Shown here one piece after another: positions 1 through 6,552 of a stretch of DNA of 11,817 bases. The translations under genes were made by a program, and so were the position numbers. This DNA is from an uncultured bacterium. GTDB taxonomy: Bacteria; Actinomycetota; Actinomycetes; S36-B12. The stretch is taken from positions 1 to 11,817 of the forward strand of contig CAJAKT010000483.1 in assembly GCA_903940375.1 (NCBI GenBank). Direction: 5' to 3'. Under the pieces are notes generated by a model, which was given only the letters and a program-made list of their open reading frames with translations, was not told the origin of the DNA and did no database searches. How positions within the stretch are numbered: the first letter of the stretch is position 1; every line of letters begins with the position of its first letter.

Positions 1-1
1 C

Positions 2-226
2 CGTGAGCGTGCCGAGCTCGAGGTCCTCGCGCGCTACCTGCCCCAGCAACTCTCCGACGATGAGGTCGCGGCCATTGTGGCTGCTGCCGTGGCCGAGGTG
101 GCCGCCAGCGGTGCCACGGGCGGGCAGGCGATGGGTCAGGTCATGAAGCTGGTGCAGCCGCAGGTCAAGGGCCGTGCCGATGGCGGTGTCGTAGCGGGGC
201 TGGTGAAGGCCGGCCTCGGTATGTGA
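2..226 (+). CDS. GatB/YqeY domain-containing protein, 3' end only
   Basis: This is the last 74 codons of a gene whose start lies left of the window; the frame is open from base 2 and stops with TGA at 224-226. The visible residues show the YqeY C-terminal pattern: a YLPQQLSDDE segment, then GATGGQAMGQVMK, then KGRADGGVVAGLVKAGL, which matches the GxxDMGKVMK and KGRADG signatures of the family. Complete YqeY proteins are about 150 residues, so roughly half is present. The domain resembles the tail of the GatB subunit of Asp/Glu-tRNA amidotransferase and is thought to bind tRNA, but the free-standing protein has no firmly assigned reaction. The gene ends 6 bases before the convergent ponA2 stop, with no hairpin between them. 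Family call is firm; function is not. Confidence 0.88.
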   Translation, partial: RERAELEVLARYLPQQLSDDEVAAIVAAAVAEVAASGATGGQAMGQVMKLVQPQVKGRADGGVVAGLVKAGLGM

Positions 227-232
227 CGTCGG

Positions 233-2473
233 CTAGGGCGTTGTGGGCGCCGGCTCGACGGGTGCCGGGACGTTCTCGAAGGTGGGCGGATCCGGTACGG
301 CCGGCTCGGCCGCGACGGGTGGGGCCACGTAGACGTACGGATCCTTCGTGGTCATCCCGTACTTGTTCTTGATGTCGAAGGCGAGCGGTTCCGTGCCGGC
401 AAGGGCCAGCTCCATGGAATCGCGCCAGATCGGACCGGGCAGCGTGCCGCCGAAGACCTGGTCGTAGTAGGTCCCCTTGATGGTGACCTGCTTCATCGGG
501 TGGGCATAACCGCCGCGGGGGTCACCGACCCAGACGGCGGCCGCGATCTGCGGTGTGTATCCAGCAAACCAGACGGCGGCAGAATCGTTGGTCGTGCCGG
601 TCTTGCCGGCGACCTGACGCTTCTCCAGTGACATCGCCTGTCCGGTGCGGCCCGGAATGGATCCGTCGACGACGCCGTTGAGCATGACGGTTACCGTGTC
701 GGCGACATCGCGCTTGATGACTCGGGTGCAGTCGCCGTCGGGAACAGGCAGCCGAGCGCCAGCTCGATCGCGGATGTCGAGGATGACGACGGGCTTGCAG
801 TACATGCCGTGCGCGGCGAACGTGGCATAGGCATTCGCCATCGCGAGCGGCGTGACCTCCATTGTGCCGATGGCAAGGGTCGGCACGCGTAGCAGCGGAT
901 CGCCATTGCCGAGCATCACGCCCATTGACTCGGCGATCTCGGCCGGCCGGCAGATTCCGGTGCGCTCCTCGATCGTCATGAAGTAGGTGTTGGTCGAGTA
1001 GGCCGTTGCCCGGGCCATGTCGAGCGTGCCCGATGTTGTCGAGTTGCGGACGGTCACGGGTTCGTACTTCTTGCCGGTCGTGCAGTTCGTGAACTCCGTG
1101 AACGTCTTCGGGCTGTATGACGGGATGTACTCGTACGGAGACACTCCGGCCTCAAGTGCGGCCGCGAGCGCGAACACCTTGAACGTCGATCCGGCCTGCA
1201 TGCCGATGGTGCCGCCCATGTCCCGACCGACGTTGTAGTTGTAGGTCGTGCGTCCGCGCCCAGAGGTGCCCCACTCGCGGTTCTGCGTCATGGCGAGCAC
1301 ATGGCCCGTACCGGGCTCGACCATGCTTATCGCGGTTGCTCGTCGGCTGTCGTCTCGCACGGGGATGTAGTCGGTGAGGGTCTGGTAGGCGCCGTTCTGT
1401 GCCTTGGGATCGAGGGTCGTGCGGATCGTGTAGCCACCGCGGCGGAGGAAGGCCTCGCGCTCCTCGGGAGTTGCACCGAATGCCGGGTCCTTGCGGATCG
1501 TCTGGACGACGTAGTCGCAGAAGAAGGGCGCGTACGACGACGTGCATCCGTTGGTCGTGAGTGACGGACGAAGGGTGCTGGCCATGGATGTCAGGGCGGC
1601 GCGGTCGGCCTCATCCTGCGAGACGTAGCCGAGCTCGGCCATGCGCTTGAGCACGACATTGCGCCGGACGGTGCTGAGTTCGGGATTGCGCAGCGGATCG
1701 TATGCGGTTGGCTGCTGGACGATGCCCGCGAGCGTTGCCGCCTGGGCCAGGTCGAGGTCGGCGGCGGGCTTGGAGAAGTAGCGGCGTGACGCGGCTTCGA
1801 CGCCGTATGCGCCGGCGCCGAAGTAGGCGATGTTGAGGTAGCGCTCGAGGATCTCGCCCTTGGTGAAGATCTTCTCCAGGCCGAGCGCGTACCGAACCTC
1901 GCGTAGCTTGCGGGTGGAGCTCTTGCCGCGGGCCGCGTCGAGTTCGTCGGCTGTCGTGGCCTGGTTGATGAGCACGTTCTTGACGTACTGCATCGTGAGT
2001 GTCGAGCTGCCCTGCTCGACGCCGCCTGCGGAGGCATTGGTGGCGAGTGATCGCACGATGCCCCGCAGGTCGACGCCGTTATGGTCGAGGAAGCGAGAAT
2101 CCTCGATGGCCACGGTGGCCTGGCGCATGTACGGGGAGATGCTCGTGAGCGGGACCTCGACGCGGTTCTGGTAGTAGAGCGTCGCGAGGACCGAGCCGTC
2201 GGCCGCGAGGAGCAGGGATCGCTGCGCGAGGGGCGGCGTGCTGAGTGCATCCGGGAGGTTCTCGAAGTTCTTGACGACATCGCGCGTCAGCACCCCGGCC
2301 CCGCCGATGAAAGGCACCAGCATGAACGCCAGGAGGAGGCCAGCGACCGTCGAGGCCGCAATGATGCCGCCGATCCGGGCCAGAATCCCGATCGGCCCAG
2401 GGCGGCTGCCGGGCGGCTGGTCCATGCTCATCAGACGTTCAGGGTAAGCGTCGGGGTTCCCGTCGAACCGCAT
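233..2473 (-). CDS. ponA2: Bifunctional class A penicillin-binding protein (PonA2-type)
   Basis: This 746-residue enzyme polymerises lipid II into glycan strands and cross-links the stem peptides outside the membrane. A cytoplasmic head of about 30 residues is followed by one membrane anchor at about 33-59. The GT51 transglycosylase domain has EDSRF with catalytic Glu124, the GSSTLTMQYVKN motif near 156-167, RKLRE at 188-192 and KGEILERYLN at 205-214. The transpeptidase domain has STFK with nucleophile Ser429, STN at 493-495 and KTGT at 624-627. The protein ends in a Pro/Ala-rich tail (about 716-746) with no PASTA domain, unlike mycobacterial PonA2. Six cysteines (310, 319, 464, 508, 559, 582) lie in the outer part and could form disulfides. 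The start follows a GGTGAGG stretch; in-frame Met15 and Met17 are possible but lack any ribosome site. In mycobacteria PonA2 supports survival in acid and starvation. The symbol rests on sequence type plus divergent whiB4 synteny. Confidence 0.93.
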   Translation of the reverse strand: MRFDGNPDAYPERLMSMDQPPGSRPGPIGILARIGGIIAASTVAGLLLAFMLVPFIGGAGVLTRDVVKNFENLPDALSTPPLAQRSLLLAADGSVLATLYYQNRVEVPLTSISPYMRQATVAIEDSRFLDHNGVDLRGIVRSLATNASAGGVEQGSSTLTMQYVKNVLINQATTADELDAARGKSSTRKLREVRYALGLEKIFTKGEILERYLNIAYFGAGAYGVEAASRRYFSKPAADLDLAQAATLAGIVQQPTAYDPLRNPELSTVRRNVVLKRMAELGYVSQDEADRAALTSMASTLRPSLTTNGCTSSYAPFFCDYVVQTIRKDPAFGATPEEREAFLRRGGYTIRTTLDPKAQNGAYQTLTDYIPVRDDSRRATAISMVEPGTGHVLAMTQNREWGTSGRGRTTYNYNVGRDMGGTIGMQAGSTFKVFALAAALEAGVSPYEYIPSYSPKTFTEFTNCTTGKKYEPVTVRNSTTSGTLDMARATAYSTNTYFMTIEERTGICRPAEIAESMGVMLGNGDPLLRVPTLAIGTMEVTPLAMANAYATFAAHGMYCKPVVILDIRDRAGARLPVPDGDCTRVIKRDVADTVTVMLNGVVDGSIPGRTGQAMSLEKRQVAGKTGTTNDSAAVWFAGYTPQIAAAVWVGDPRGGYAHPMKQVTIKGTYYDQVFGGTLPGPIWRDSMELALAGTEPLAFDIKNKYGMTTKDPYVYVAPPVAAEPAVPDPPTFENVPAPVEPAPTTP

Positions 2474-2510
2474 CGCCTCACCCGTCGGGCTGGCAAGGCG
2501 GCAGGCCCTC

Positions 2511-2556
2511 GTTGATGTGGTTATATATAGCCAGAATCAACTAGTCATATATAGCC
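2511..2556. promoter_or_regulatory. AT-rich ponA2/whiB4 divergent control region with nested dyad and repeated TATATAGCC
   Basis: The 151-base spacer between the two divergent starts (2474-2624) contains one conspicuously AT-rich patch. A near-perfect 14-bp palindrome, GGTTATATATAGCC (2519-2532, one mismatched pair), is flanked by perfect 6-bp inverted arms GTTGAT (2511-2516) and ATCAAC (2536-2541), so both dyads share nearly the same centre. The core ATATATAGCC recurs as a direct repeat at 2547-2556, 24 bp downstream. The TATATA tracts can serve as -10 boxes in either direction: the left one fits a ponA2 leader of about 40-45 bases, and the right one a whiB4 leader of about 65. No good -35 hexamer is visible for either. 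The dyad may be a regulator site; which protein binds is unknown. Confidence 0.5.
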
Positions 2557-2624
2557 TTTCTGCGGGACAGCGGTCGGGCGTAACGTCCGGCCACACGTGA
2601 CCAGGTGAGGGGTGTGCTGCGAGC

Positions 2625-2939
2625 ATGACGTTTGACACCGATTGGGCCACTCAGGCGGCCTGTCGCACGACCGATCCAGACTCGTTGTTCGTCCAGGGCG
2701 CCGCCCAGAACCGGGCGAAGGCCATCTGCGTCGGGTGCATCGTCCGCACCGAATGCCTTGCCGACGCTCTCGACAACCGGGTGGAGTTCGGCGTCTGGGG
2801 CGGCATGACCGAGCGTGAGCGTCGTGCACTCCTGCGTCGTCGCCCGAACGTCACCTCCTGGCGGCACCTGCTGGAGACCGCCCAGGGCGAGTACGAGCGT
2901 CACCGCATCCTGACCGGTACCTCAGAGAAGGCCAGCTGA
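2625..2939 (+). CDS. whiB4: WhiB-family Fe-S transcriptional regulator, WhiB4-like
   Basis: A 104-residue WhiB protein. The four cluster-binding cysteines are Cys13, Cys35, Cys38 and Cys44 (C-x21-C-x2-C-x5-C), followed by the GVWGG turn at 56-60 and a basic TERERRALLRRR segment at 62-73 that is expected to contact DNA. WhiB proteins carry a 4Fe-4S cluster that senses O2, NO or redox state and act with the primary sigma factor or directly on DNA. The ALDNRVEFGVWGG stretch and the position between ponA2 (divergent) and the Get3-like pair (convergent) match mycobacterial whiB4, a redox regulator of antioxidant genes. The ATG is preceded by AGGTGAGGGG at 2603-2612, about 12 bases away, so initiation looks weak; no better in-frame start is seen. 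WhiB assignment is near certain, the WhiB4 subgroup likely. Confidence 0.9.
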   Translation: MTFDTDWATQAACRTTDPDSLFVQGAAQNRAKAICVGCIVRTECLADALDNRVEFGVWGGMTERERRALLRRRPNVTSWRHLLETAQGEYERHRILTGTSEKAS

Positions 2940-2942
2940 CCC

Positions 2943-2960
2943 GACTGCTCAGAGCGAGTC
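2943..2960. terminator. Possible bidirectional hairpin between whiB4 and the Get3-like pair
   Basis: Between the convergent stops at 2939 and 2949 lies a short hairpin: GACTGCT (2943-2949) pairs with AGC-G-AGTC (2953-2960) around a CAG loop, giving 7 bp with one bulged G. A competing inverted repeat, GCTGAC (2935-2940) with GTCAGC (2958-2963), overlaps it. There is no T-tract on either strand, so function as an intrinsic terminator is uncertain. Confidence 0.25.
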
Positions 2961-4142
2961 AGCGAGCAGGTCCCCGATCATCCGCAGGCCCGCTAGGTCG
3001 TGAACGTCCTCGGCCAGAGCCGGTACTGAACTGACGGGCACCCCTGGATGGGCCGCGGTGAAGCGATCCGCCAGGTGTCGTTGCCGGGCGGCCAGGCTCA
3101 TGCGCTGGGCGTGCAGGGTCAGCAGCGCTGCCGTCAACTGGGCATCCTGCTCATCGTCGGCGGGTCCGTCGGCCGCGAGTTCCGTCAGGGTCTGCGCCCC
3201 AGCTGTCGCCTGCTCCGTGGTGAACTCCGGATCGACAACGGCCTGCACGCGGTTCAGGACGAGCCCCGCAAGTGGCATGTCATCCGTGCGCAGACGCTCG
3301 ACGAAGTAGGCCGCCTCACGCAGGGCGTCACGCTCGGGCGCTGCGACGACGACGAACGATGTTCCCGAGTCCTTCAGCAGCTCGTACGTCGCGTCGGCTC
3401 GCTCGCGGAAGCCACCGAACGTGGTATCGATCGCCGCAACGAAGGTGCCCAGATCAGCGAGCACCTGTGCGCCGAGGATCTTGTTGAGGACATTGGTGAA
3501 AAGTCCGAATGTCATCGCAGCGAGGCGTCCGATGCCCTTGCCGGCACCGCGCGCGGGAGCGGTGAGGATCCGGATGAACCGACCGTCGAGAAATGACCCG
3601 AGGCGGGCCGGCGCGTCCAGGAAGTCGAGGGCGCTACGCGAGGGCGGTGTGTCGACGACGATGAGATCCCACGTGCCCTCCTCCTGCGCCCGCGTGCGGA
3701 GTTGGCCGAGCTTCTCCATCGCCATGTACTCCTGTGTGCCGGCGAATGACGAGGACAGGGCCTCGTAGAAGGGATTCGTGAGAATCTGCTGTGCGCGCAC
3801 CGAATCGGCATGACCTTCAACGACTTCGTCGAACGTGCGCTTCATGTCGAGCATCATCGCGAAGAGCGAGCCTGAGCCGTCAGGAGCGCAGACGCCCGGC
3901 ACCTGCCGCGGGGTGTTATCGAGGGATGACAGGCCCATGGCCTGCGCGAGGCGCTTAGCCGGATCGATCGTCAGCACGCAGACGTTGCGTCCCATCTCGG
4001 CGGCGCGAAGACCGAGCGCCGCAGCCGTCGTCGTCTTGCCGACACCGCCAGATCCCGTGCAGACGATGATGTGAATGGACGCGTCGGCGAGGATGTCATC
4101 GATGCGCAGGCTCGGCGCCTTGGCGAATGTCGTAGGCCTCAT
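2949..4142 (-). CDS. Get3/ArsA-family ATPase, second of a pair (Rv3680-like)
   Basis: A 397-residue SIMIBI-class P-loop ATPase. The P-loop TGSGGVGKTTT spans 29-39; switch I is LTIDPAKR at 57-64, switch II is VVDTPPSR at 162-169, and a VVVAAPE strand (264-270) and an LVLNR strand (294-298) complete the nucleotide fold. Canonical Get3, ArsA and MinD proteins read GKGGVGKT; here the first, intermonomer 'signature' lysine is Ser31, while the Walker A Lys36 is kept. A Met/Phe/Leu-rich helical stretch at about 205-230 could be the client-binding region, although the resemblance is only general. Its ATG overlaps the stop of the upstream partner by four bases (ATGA), with GGAGG at 4149-4153 six bases upstream, so the two are probably made in equal amounts as a complex. 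Mycobacterial homologues have been described as bacterial Get3-like proteins. Arsenite transport is unlikely: no arsB, arsC or arsenic cysteine motif is present. Confidence 0.85.
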   Translation of the reverse strand: MRPTTFAKAPSLRIDDILADASIHIIVCTGSGGVGKTTTAAALGLRAAEMGRNVCVLTIDPAKRLAQAMGLSSLDNTPRQVPGVCAPDGSGSLFAMMLDMKRTFDEVVEGHADSVRAQQILTNPFYEALSSSFAGTQEYMAMEKLGQLRTRAQEEGTWDLIVVDTPPSRSALDFLDAPARLGSFLDGRFIRILTAPARGAGKGIGRLAAMTFGLFTNVLNKILGAQVLADLGTFVAAIDTTFGGFRERADATYELLKDSGTSFVVVAAPERDALREAAYFVERLRTDDMPLAGLVLNRVQAVVDPEFTTEQATAGAQTLTELAADGPADDEQDAQLTAALLTLHAQRMSLAARQRHLADRFTAAHPGVPVSSVPALAEDVHDLAGLRMIGDLLADSL

Positions 4143-5126
4143 CCCACGCCTCCATCCGCCAGTAGTTCGGCAAGTTCATAGAGGCCGCCGAGGTCGATGC
4201 CGCTGGTGAGCAGGGGCAGCACGAAGGTGGGCAGGGCGAGGGATTCGACGCGCTGCATCTCGCGTTGTTCGAGTGCGACCCGCTGGGCATGGTCGGATGC
4301 TTCGAGCAGCAGGGCCGGGAGAATCTGGTCCTCGTGTGCCGCGAGCCCGCAACGCTCGAGGGAGCGTCGAATCGAATCCGCAGGAAGCGTGCCGGCGAGA
4401 GCGCTCTCCAGCTGCCGCGGTGTCAGCACGGGTGGTCGCGTCATGTTGACGATCACCCCACCGACAGGAAGGCCCTGATCCTGCAGCTCCGCAACACCAT
4501 CGATCGTCTCCTGAACCGGCATCTCCTCGAGCAGCGTCACGAGATGCACGGCGGTGCGCGGCGAGGCTATGACGCCCATGACGAGATCAGCGTGATTGCG
4601 AATCGGGCCAACCTTCGCCAGTCCCGAGATTTCCGAGTTCACATTGAGGAACTTCGCGATCCGGCCGGTCGGCGGGGCGTCAAGCACGATGGCGTCGTAC
4701 ATGTCGGCTGCGCCCTTGTCGCGGCGACGGACGACCTCGACGGCCTTGCCGGTGAGCAGTACGTCACGAAGGCCGGGGGCGATGGTGGTGACGAAGTCGA
4801 CGGCGCCCATGCGTCGTAGGGCTGAGCCGGCGCGCTTCAGGTTGTAGAACGACTCGAGGTAGTCAAGGAGGGCTTCCTGTGCGTCGATGGCGAGCGCCCA
4901 GACCTCGCCGCCGCCGGGGGCGACGGCGACCTTCCTCTCCTCGTAGGGCATGGGAGGGGTGTCGAACAGCTGGGCGATCCCCTGACGGCCCTCGACCTCG
5001 ATCAACAGGGTGCGGCGCCCTTCGCGGGCGAGTGCGAGGGCCATTGCGGCGGCGACGGTGGTCTTTCCGGTCCCGCCCTTGCCCGACACGACGTGCAGCG
5101 CCACGTCGGGCCACAGCTGGGTCGTC
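4139..5126 (-). other. Region coding for the first Get3-like ATPase (see CDS 4139-5128): nucleotide-binding fold
   Basis: Domain note only. Residues 11-24 hold the P-loop with the signature lysine, residues 146-156 hold IVLDAPPTGR (switch II), and residues around 226-231 hold the VGGVIVNM strand that ends in the adenine-contacting Asn. The rest of the chain is the helical client-binding and dimerisation part. Confidence 0.6.
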
Positions 5127-5128
5127 AC
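4139..5128 (-). CDS. Get3/ArsA-family ATPase, first of a pair (Rv3679-like)
   Basis: A 329-residue deviant Walker A ATPase. The P-loop SGKGGTGKTT (15-24) keeps the signature lysine Lys17 as well as Walker A Lys22; the switch II segment is LDAPPTGR (149-156). It is shorter than its partner and, like it, has no CxxC zinc motif of eukaryotic Get3. The gene begins with GTG at 5128 and is followed by its paralogue with an ATGA overlap, so a heteromeric ATPase is likely. Get3 proteins capture hydrophobic tail-anchor segments and deliver them to the membrane; the actinobacterial pair may do a related membrane-protein or envelope task, but its clients are not established. No Shine-Dalgarno sequence is present; a TAGGCT box sits six bases upstream, which suggests a leaderless message. 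The anion-transporter label often given to this family is probably inherited from ArsA rather than shown. Confidence 0.86.
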   Translation of the reverse strand: MTTQLWPDVALHVVSGKGGTGKTTVAAAMALALAREGRRTLLIEVEGRQGIAQLFDTPPMPYEERKVAVAPGGGEVWALAIDAQEALLDYLESFYNLKRAGSALRRMGAVDFVTTIAPGLRDVLLTGKAVEVVRRRDKGAADMYDAIVLDAPPTGRIAKFLNVNSEISGLAKVGPIRNHADLVMGVIASPRTAVHLVTLLEEMPVQETIDGVAELQDQGLPVGGVIVNMTRPPVLTPRQLESALAGTLPADSIRRSLERCGLAAHEDQILPALLLEASDHAQRVALEQREMQRVESLALPTFVLPLLTSGIDLGGLYELAELLADGGVG

Positions 5129-5134
5129 CGCTTC

Positions 5135-5140
5135 AGCCTA
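5135..5140 (-). promoter_or_regulatory. Predicted leaderless promoter (-10 box) of the Get3-like pair
   Basis: On the minus strand TAGGCT fits the actinobacterial -10 consensus TANNNT. It is followed by exactly six bases and then the GTG start at 5128. Transcription would begin at or next to the start codon, which agrees with the lack of a ribosome-binding site. No -35 hexamer is evident. Confidence 0.55.
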
Positions 5141-5170
5141 TTCCGATGTCCGGCCACAGGCCCTTCCGGC

Positions 5171-5176
5171 TAATGT
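5171..5176 (+). promoter_or_regulatory. Predicted leaderless promoter (-10 box) of the DUF4177-ridA-NUDIX-MBL operon
   Basis: TAATGT matches TANNNT and is followed by six bases (CGCCCC) before the ATG at 5183. No Shine-Dalgarno sequence lies in front of the ATG. With the oppositely directed TAGGCT box at 5135-5140, the 54-bp spacer appears to hold two back-to-back promoters with the -10 boxes about 30 bp apart. Confidence 0.6.
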
Positions 5177-5182
5177 CGCCCC

Positions 5183-5344
5183 ATGACCACCTGGGAGTAC
5201 GTGACCGTGCCGCTGCTCATCCACGCCACCAAGCAGATCCTCGACACCTGGGGACAGGATGGCTGGGAGCTCGTGCAGGTCGTTCCCGGCCCCAACCCGG
5301 AGAACATGGTGGCCTACCTGAAGCGACCGAGGGAGAACGGCTGA
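5183..5344 (+). CDS. DUF4177 small protein (Rv3678A-like)
   Basis: A 53-residue protein beginning MTTWEYVTVPLL and containing the ILDTWGQDGWELVQVVPG segment (19-36). The WEY start, followed after about 20 residues by G-x-x-GWELV, is the DUF4177 pattern. The predicted fold is a small alpha/beta unit, with strands at about 4-9, 29-34 and 43-47 and a helix at 13-24; there is no signal peptide, cysteine or membrane segment. The stop overlaps the ridA start by one base (TGATG), so the two are translationally coupled, and the gene is the first in a four-gene operon. A small conserved protein occupies the same place in mycobacteria. The biochemical role is unknown; the constant pairing with RidA suggests a partner or regulator, which is only inference. 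Confidence 0.85.
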   Translation: MTTWEYVTVPLLIHATKQILDTWGQDGWELVQVVPGPNPENMVAYLKRPRENG

Positions 5345-5805
5345 TGCCAACCGTAGAAGAACGTCTTGCCGCGATGGGGCTCACCGTGCACGAGGTTGTC
5401 CCGCCGGTCGCGGCCTATGTGCCGGCCGTTGTCAGCGGTCGCTACGTGTACACGTCCGGTCAGTTGCCGTTCGTCGACGGCGTGCTGGCGGAGACAGGCA
5501 AGGTCGGCGCGGACGTGTCGCCGGAGCGCGCTGCTGAGCTCGCTGCGATCTGTGCGCTCAATGCGATCGCGGCCGTGAAGTCCGTCGTCGACCTCGACCG
5601 CGTCGTGCGCGTCGTGAAGGTGGTCGGCTTCGTTGCCAGTGCCCCCGATTTCACGGGCCAACCCGGTGTCATCAACGGTGCGAGCAACCTGCTGCTTGAG
5701 GCCTTTGGCGAGAAGGGTGCGCACGCGCGCTCTGCTGTGGGTGTGGCCGTGCTCCCCCTCGACTCCCCGGTAGAGGTCGAGATCGTCGTCGAGCTCGCTG
5801 AGTAG
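5344..5805 (+). CDS. RidA (YjgF/UK114) family protein
   Basis: A 153-residue RidA-fold protein. Visible marks are the SGRYVYTSGQLPFVDG strand-turn (31-46), ALNAIAAVKSVV (71-82), a VVKVVGFVAS strand (91-99) and the C-terminal HARSAVGVAVLPLDSPVEVEI segment (127-147). Arg129 lies at the position of the substrate-binding arginine of archetypal RidA, which deaminates reactive enamine and imine intermediates released by PLP enzymes and so protects them from damage. The protein is longer than classical RidA (about 130 residues) because of an N-terminal extension and belongs to the actinobacterial Rv3678c-like branch, so the enamine deaminase activity is plausible but not proven by sequence. The start is the ATG overlapping the DUF4177 stop, with AGGGAG about eight bases upstream. 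A long open extension of this frame to the left is antisense to the Get3-like gene and is not used. Confidence 0.87.
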   Translation: MPTVEERLAAMGLTVHEVVPPVAAYVPAVVSGRYVYTSGQLPFVDGVLAETGKVGADVSPERAAELAAICALNAIAAVKSVVDLDRVVRVVKVVGFVASAPDFTGQPGVINGASNLLLEAFGEKGAHARSAVGVAVLPLDSPVEVEIVVELAE

Positions 5806-6552
5806 GTGTCGGTCGAGGTCAGGTCGGCTTCAACAGTCGTCCTGTTGCGTGACGGCGAGGCGGGCATCGAGACATTCGTCATGCGTCGAGCGACGACGAT
5901 GGCGTTCGCCCCCCGCATGCATGTCTTCCCCGGTGGGCGAGTCGACGAGATAGACACGCAGGAGCAGGTGCACTTCCTCTCCGGCGATGTCGATGCCTTG
6001 GCCGTGCGCGCCAGTACCGATGCTGACGGAGTCCGGGCCCTGTACTCCTGTGCGGTGCGCGAGACCGAGGAGGAGGCGGGCATTGTCATCTCCTCACGTG
6101 ATGACGACGGCCGACTGCTCATCGATCCGTCCCTTCTCCCGATCATCGATCACTGGGTGACGCCTGAGACGGAGTCGCATCGGTATGACGTGCGCTTCTT
6201 CGCTGCCGTCATAGCGGATGGGCAGGCGAGTCTGACGACAACGGAAGCTGACGTGGCGGTGTGGATCACGCCGGCGACCGCGTTGGCCGAGTTCGCTGCG
6301 GGTCGGATGGCGATGCTGCCGCCCACGGAATCCGTACTGCGTCGCTTGACGGTATTCGACCGAGCAGCGGACGTCATCGCGGACGCTCCCGCCCGACCTG
6401 TGGTGCCGTTGCTGCCCAGGCGGTTCGTCGAAGCCGACGGCCGCGTGCACTGGGCCATGGTCAACGACCGCACCGGCGAGATCCTTGTCGACGCGATCAC
6501 GATGCCGCACACGCGTGAGGTCGACGGGCTCCCGACGGATAGCGAGTCATGA
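5806..6552 (+). CDS. NUDIX hydrolase with split Nudix box (NUDT19-like)
   Basis: A 248-residue NUDIX protein. FPGGRVDEID (41-50) forms the first half of the box and AVRETEEEAG (83-92) the second, with an insertion of about 35-40 residues between them. This is the arrangement of the NUDT19/RP2p group, whose characterised members hydrolyse CoA or acyl-CoA esters; the metal-binding RExxEE residues (Arg85, Glu86, Glu89, Glu90) are intact. An early VVLLRDG strand and MRRATTMAFAPRMHVFPGG precede the box. The substrate here is a prediction only. The gene starts at a GTG directly after the ridA TAG stop with no spacer and ends with ATGA overlapping the MBL gene, so it is in the middle of a tightly coupled operon. 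No equivalent gene stands here in M. tuberculosis. Confidence 0.87.
   Translation: MSVEVRSASTVVLLRDGEAGIETFVMRRATTMAFAPRMHVFPGGRVDEIDTQEQVHFLSGDVDALAVRASTDADGVRALYSCAVRETEEEAGIVISSRDDDGRLLIDPSLLPIIDHWVTPETESHRYDVRFFAAVIADGQASLTTTEADVAVWITPATALAEFAAGRMAMLPPTESVLRRLTVFDRAADVIADAPARPVVPLLPRRFVEADGRVHWAMVNDRTGEILVDAITMPHTREVDGLPTDSES

Noticed and set aside
1591..2280. A 229-codon open frame inside ponA2 on the same strand in another phase.
   Set aside because: Its translation is dominated by Ser, Arg and Pro with no domain pattern, and the overlapping PonA2 frame has all GT51 and transpeptidase motifs.
2949..5128. Arsenite efflux system, suggested by ArsA-type ATPases.
   Set aside because: No arsB, arsC, arsR or arsenic-binding cysteines are present; synteny and sequence fit the actinobacterial Get3-like pair instead.
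4879..5343. Long open frame running in phase into the ridA-like gene from the left.
   Set aside because: It is antisense to the Get3-like gene and reads as an Arg/Pro-rich translation typical of GC-rich shadows; the ridA ATG overlapping the DUF4177 stop, with a ribosome site, is far better supported.
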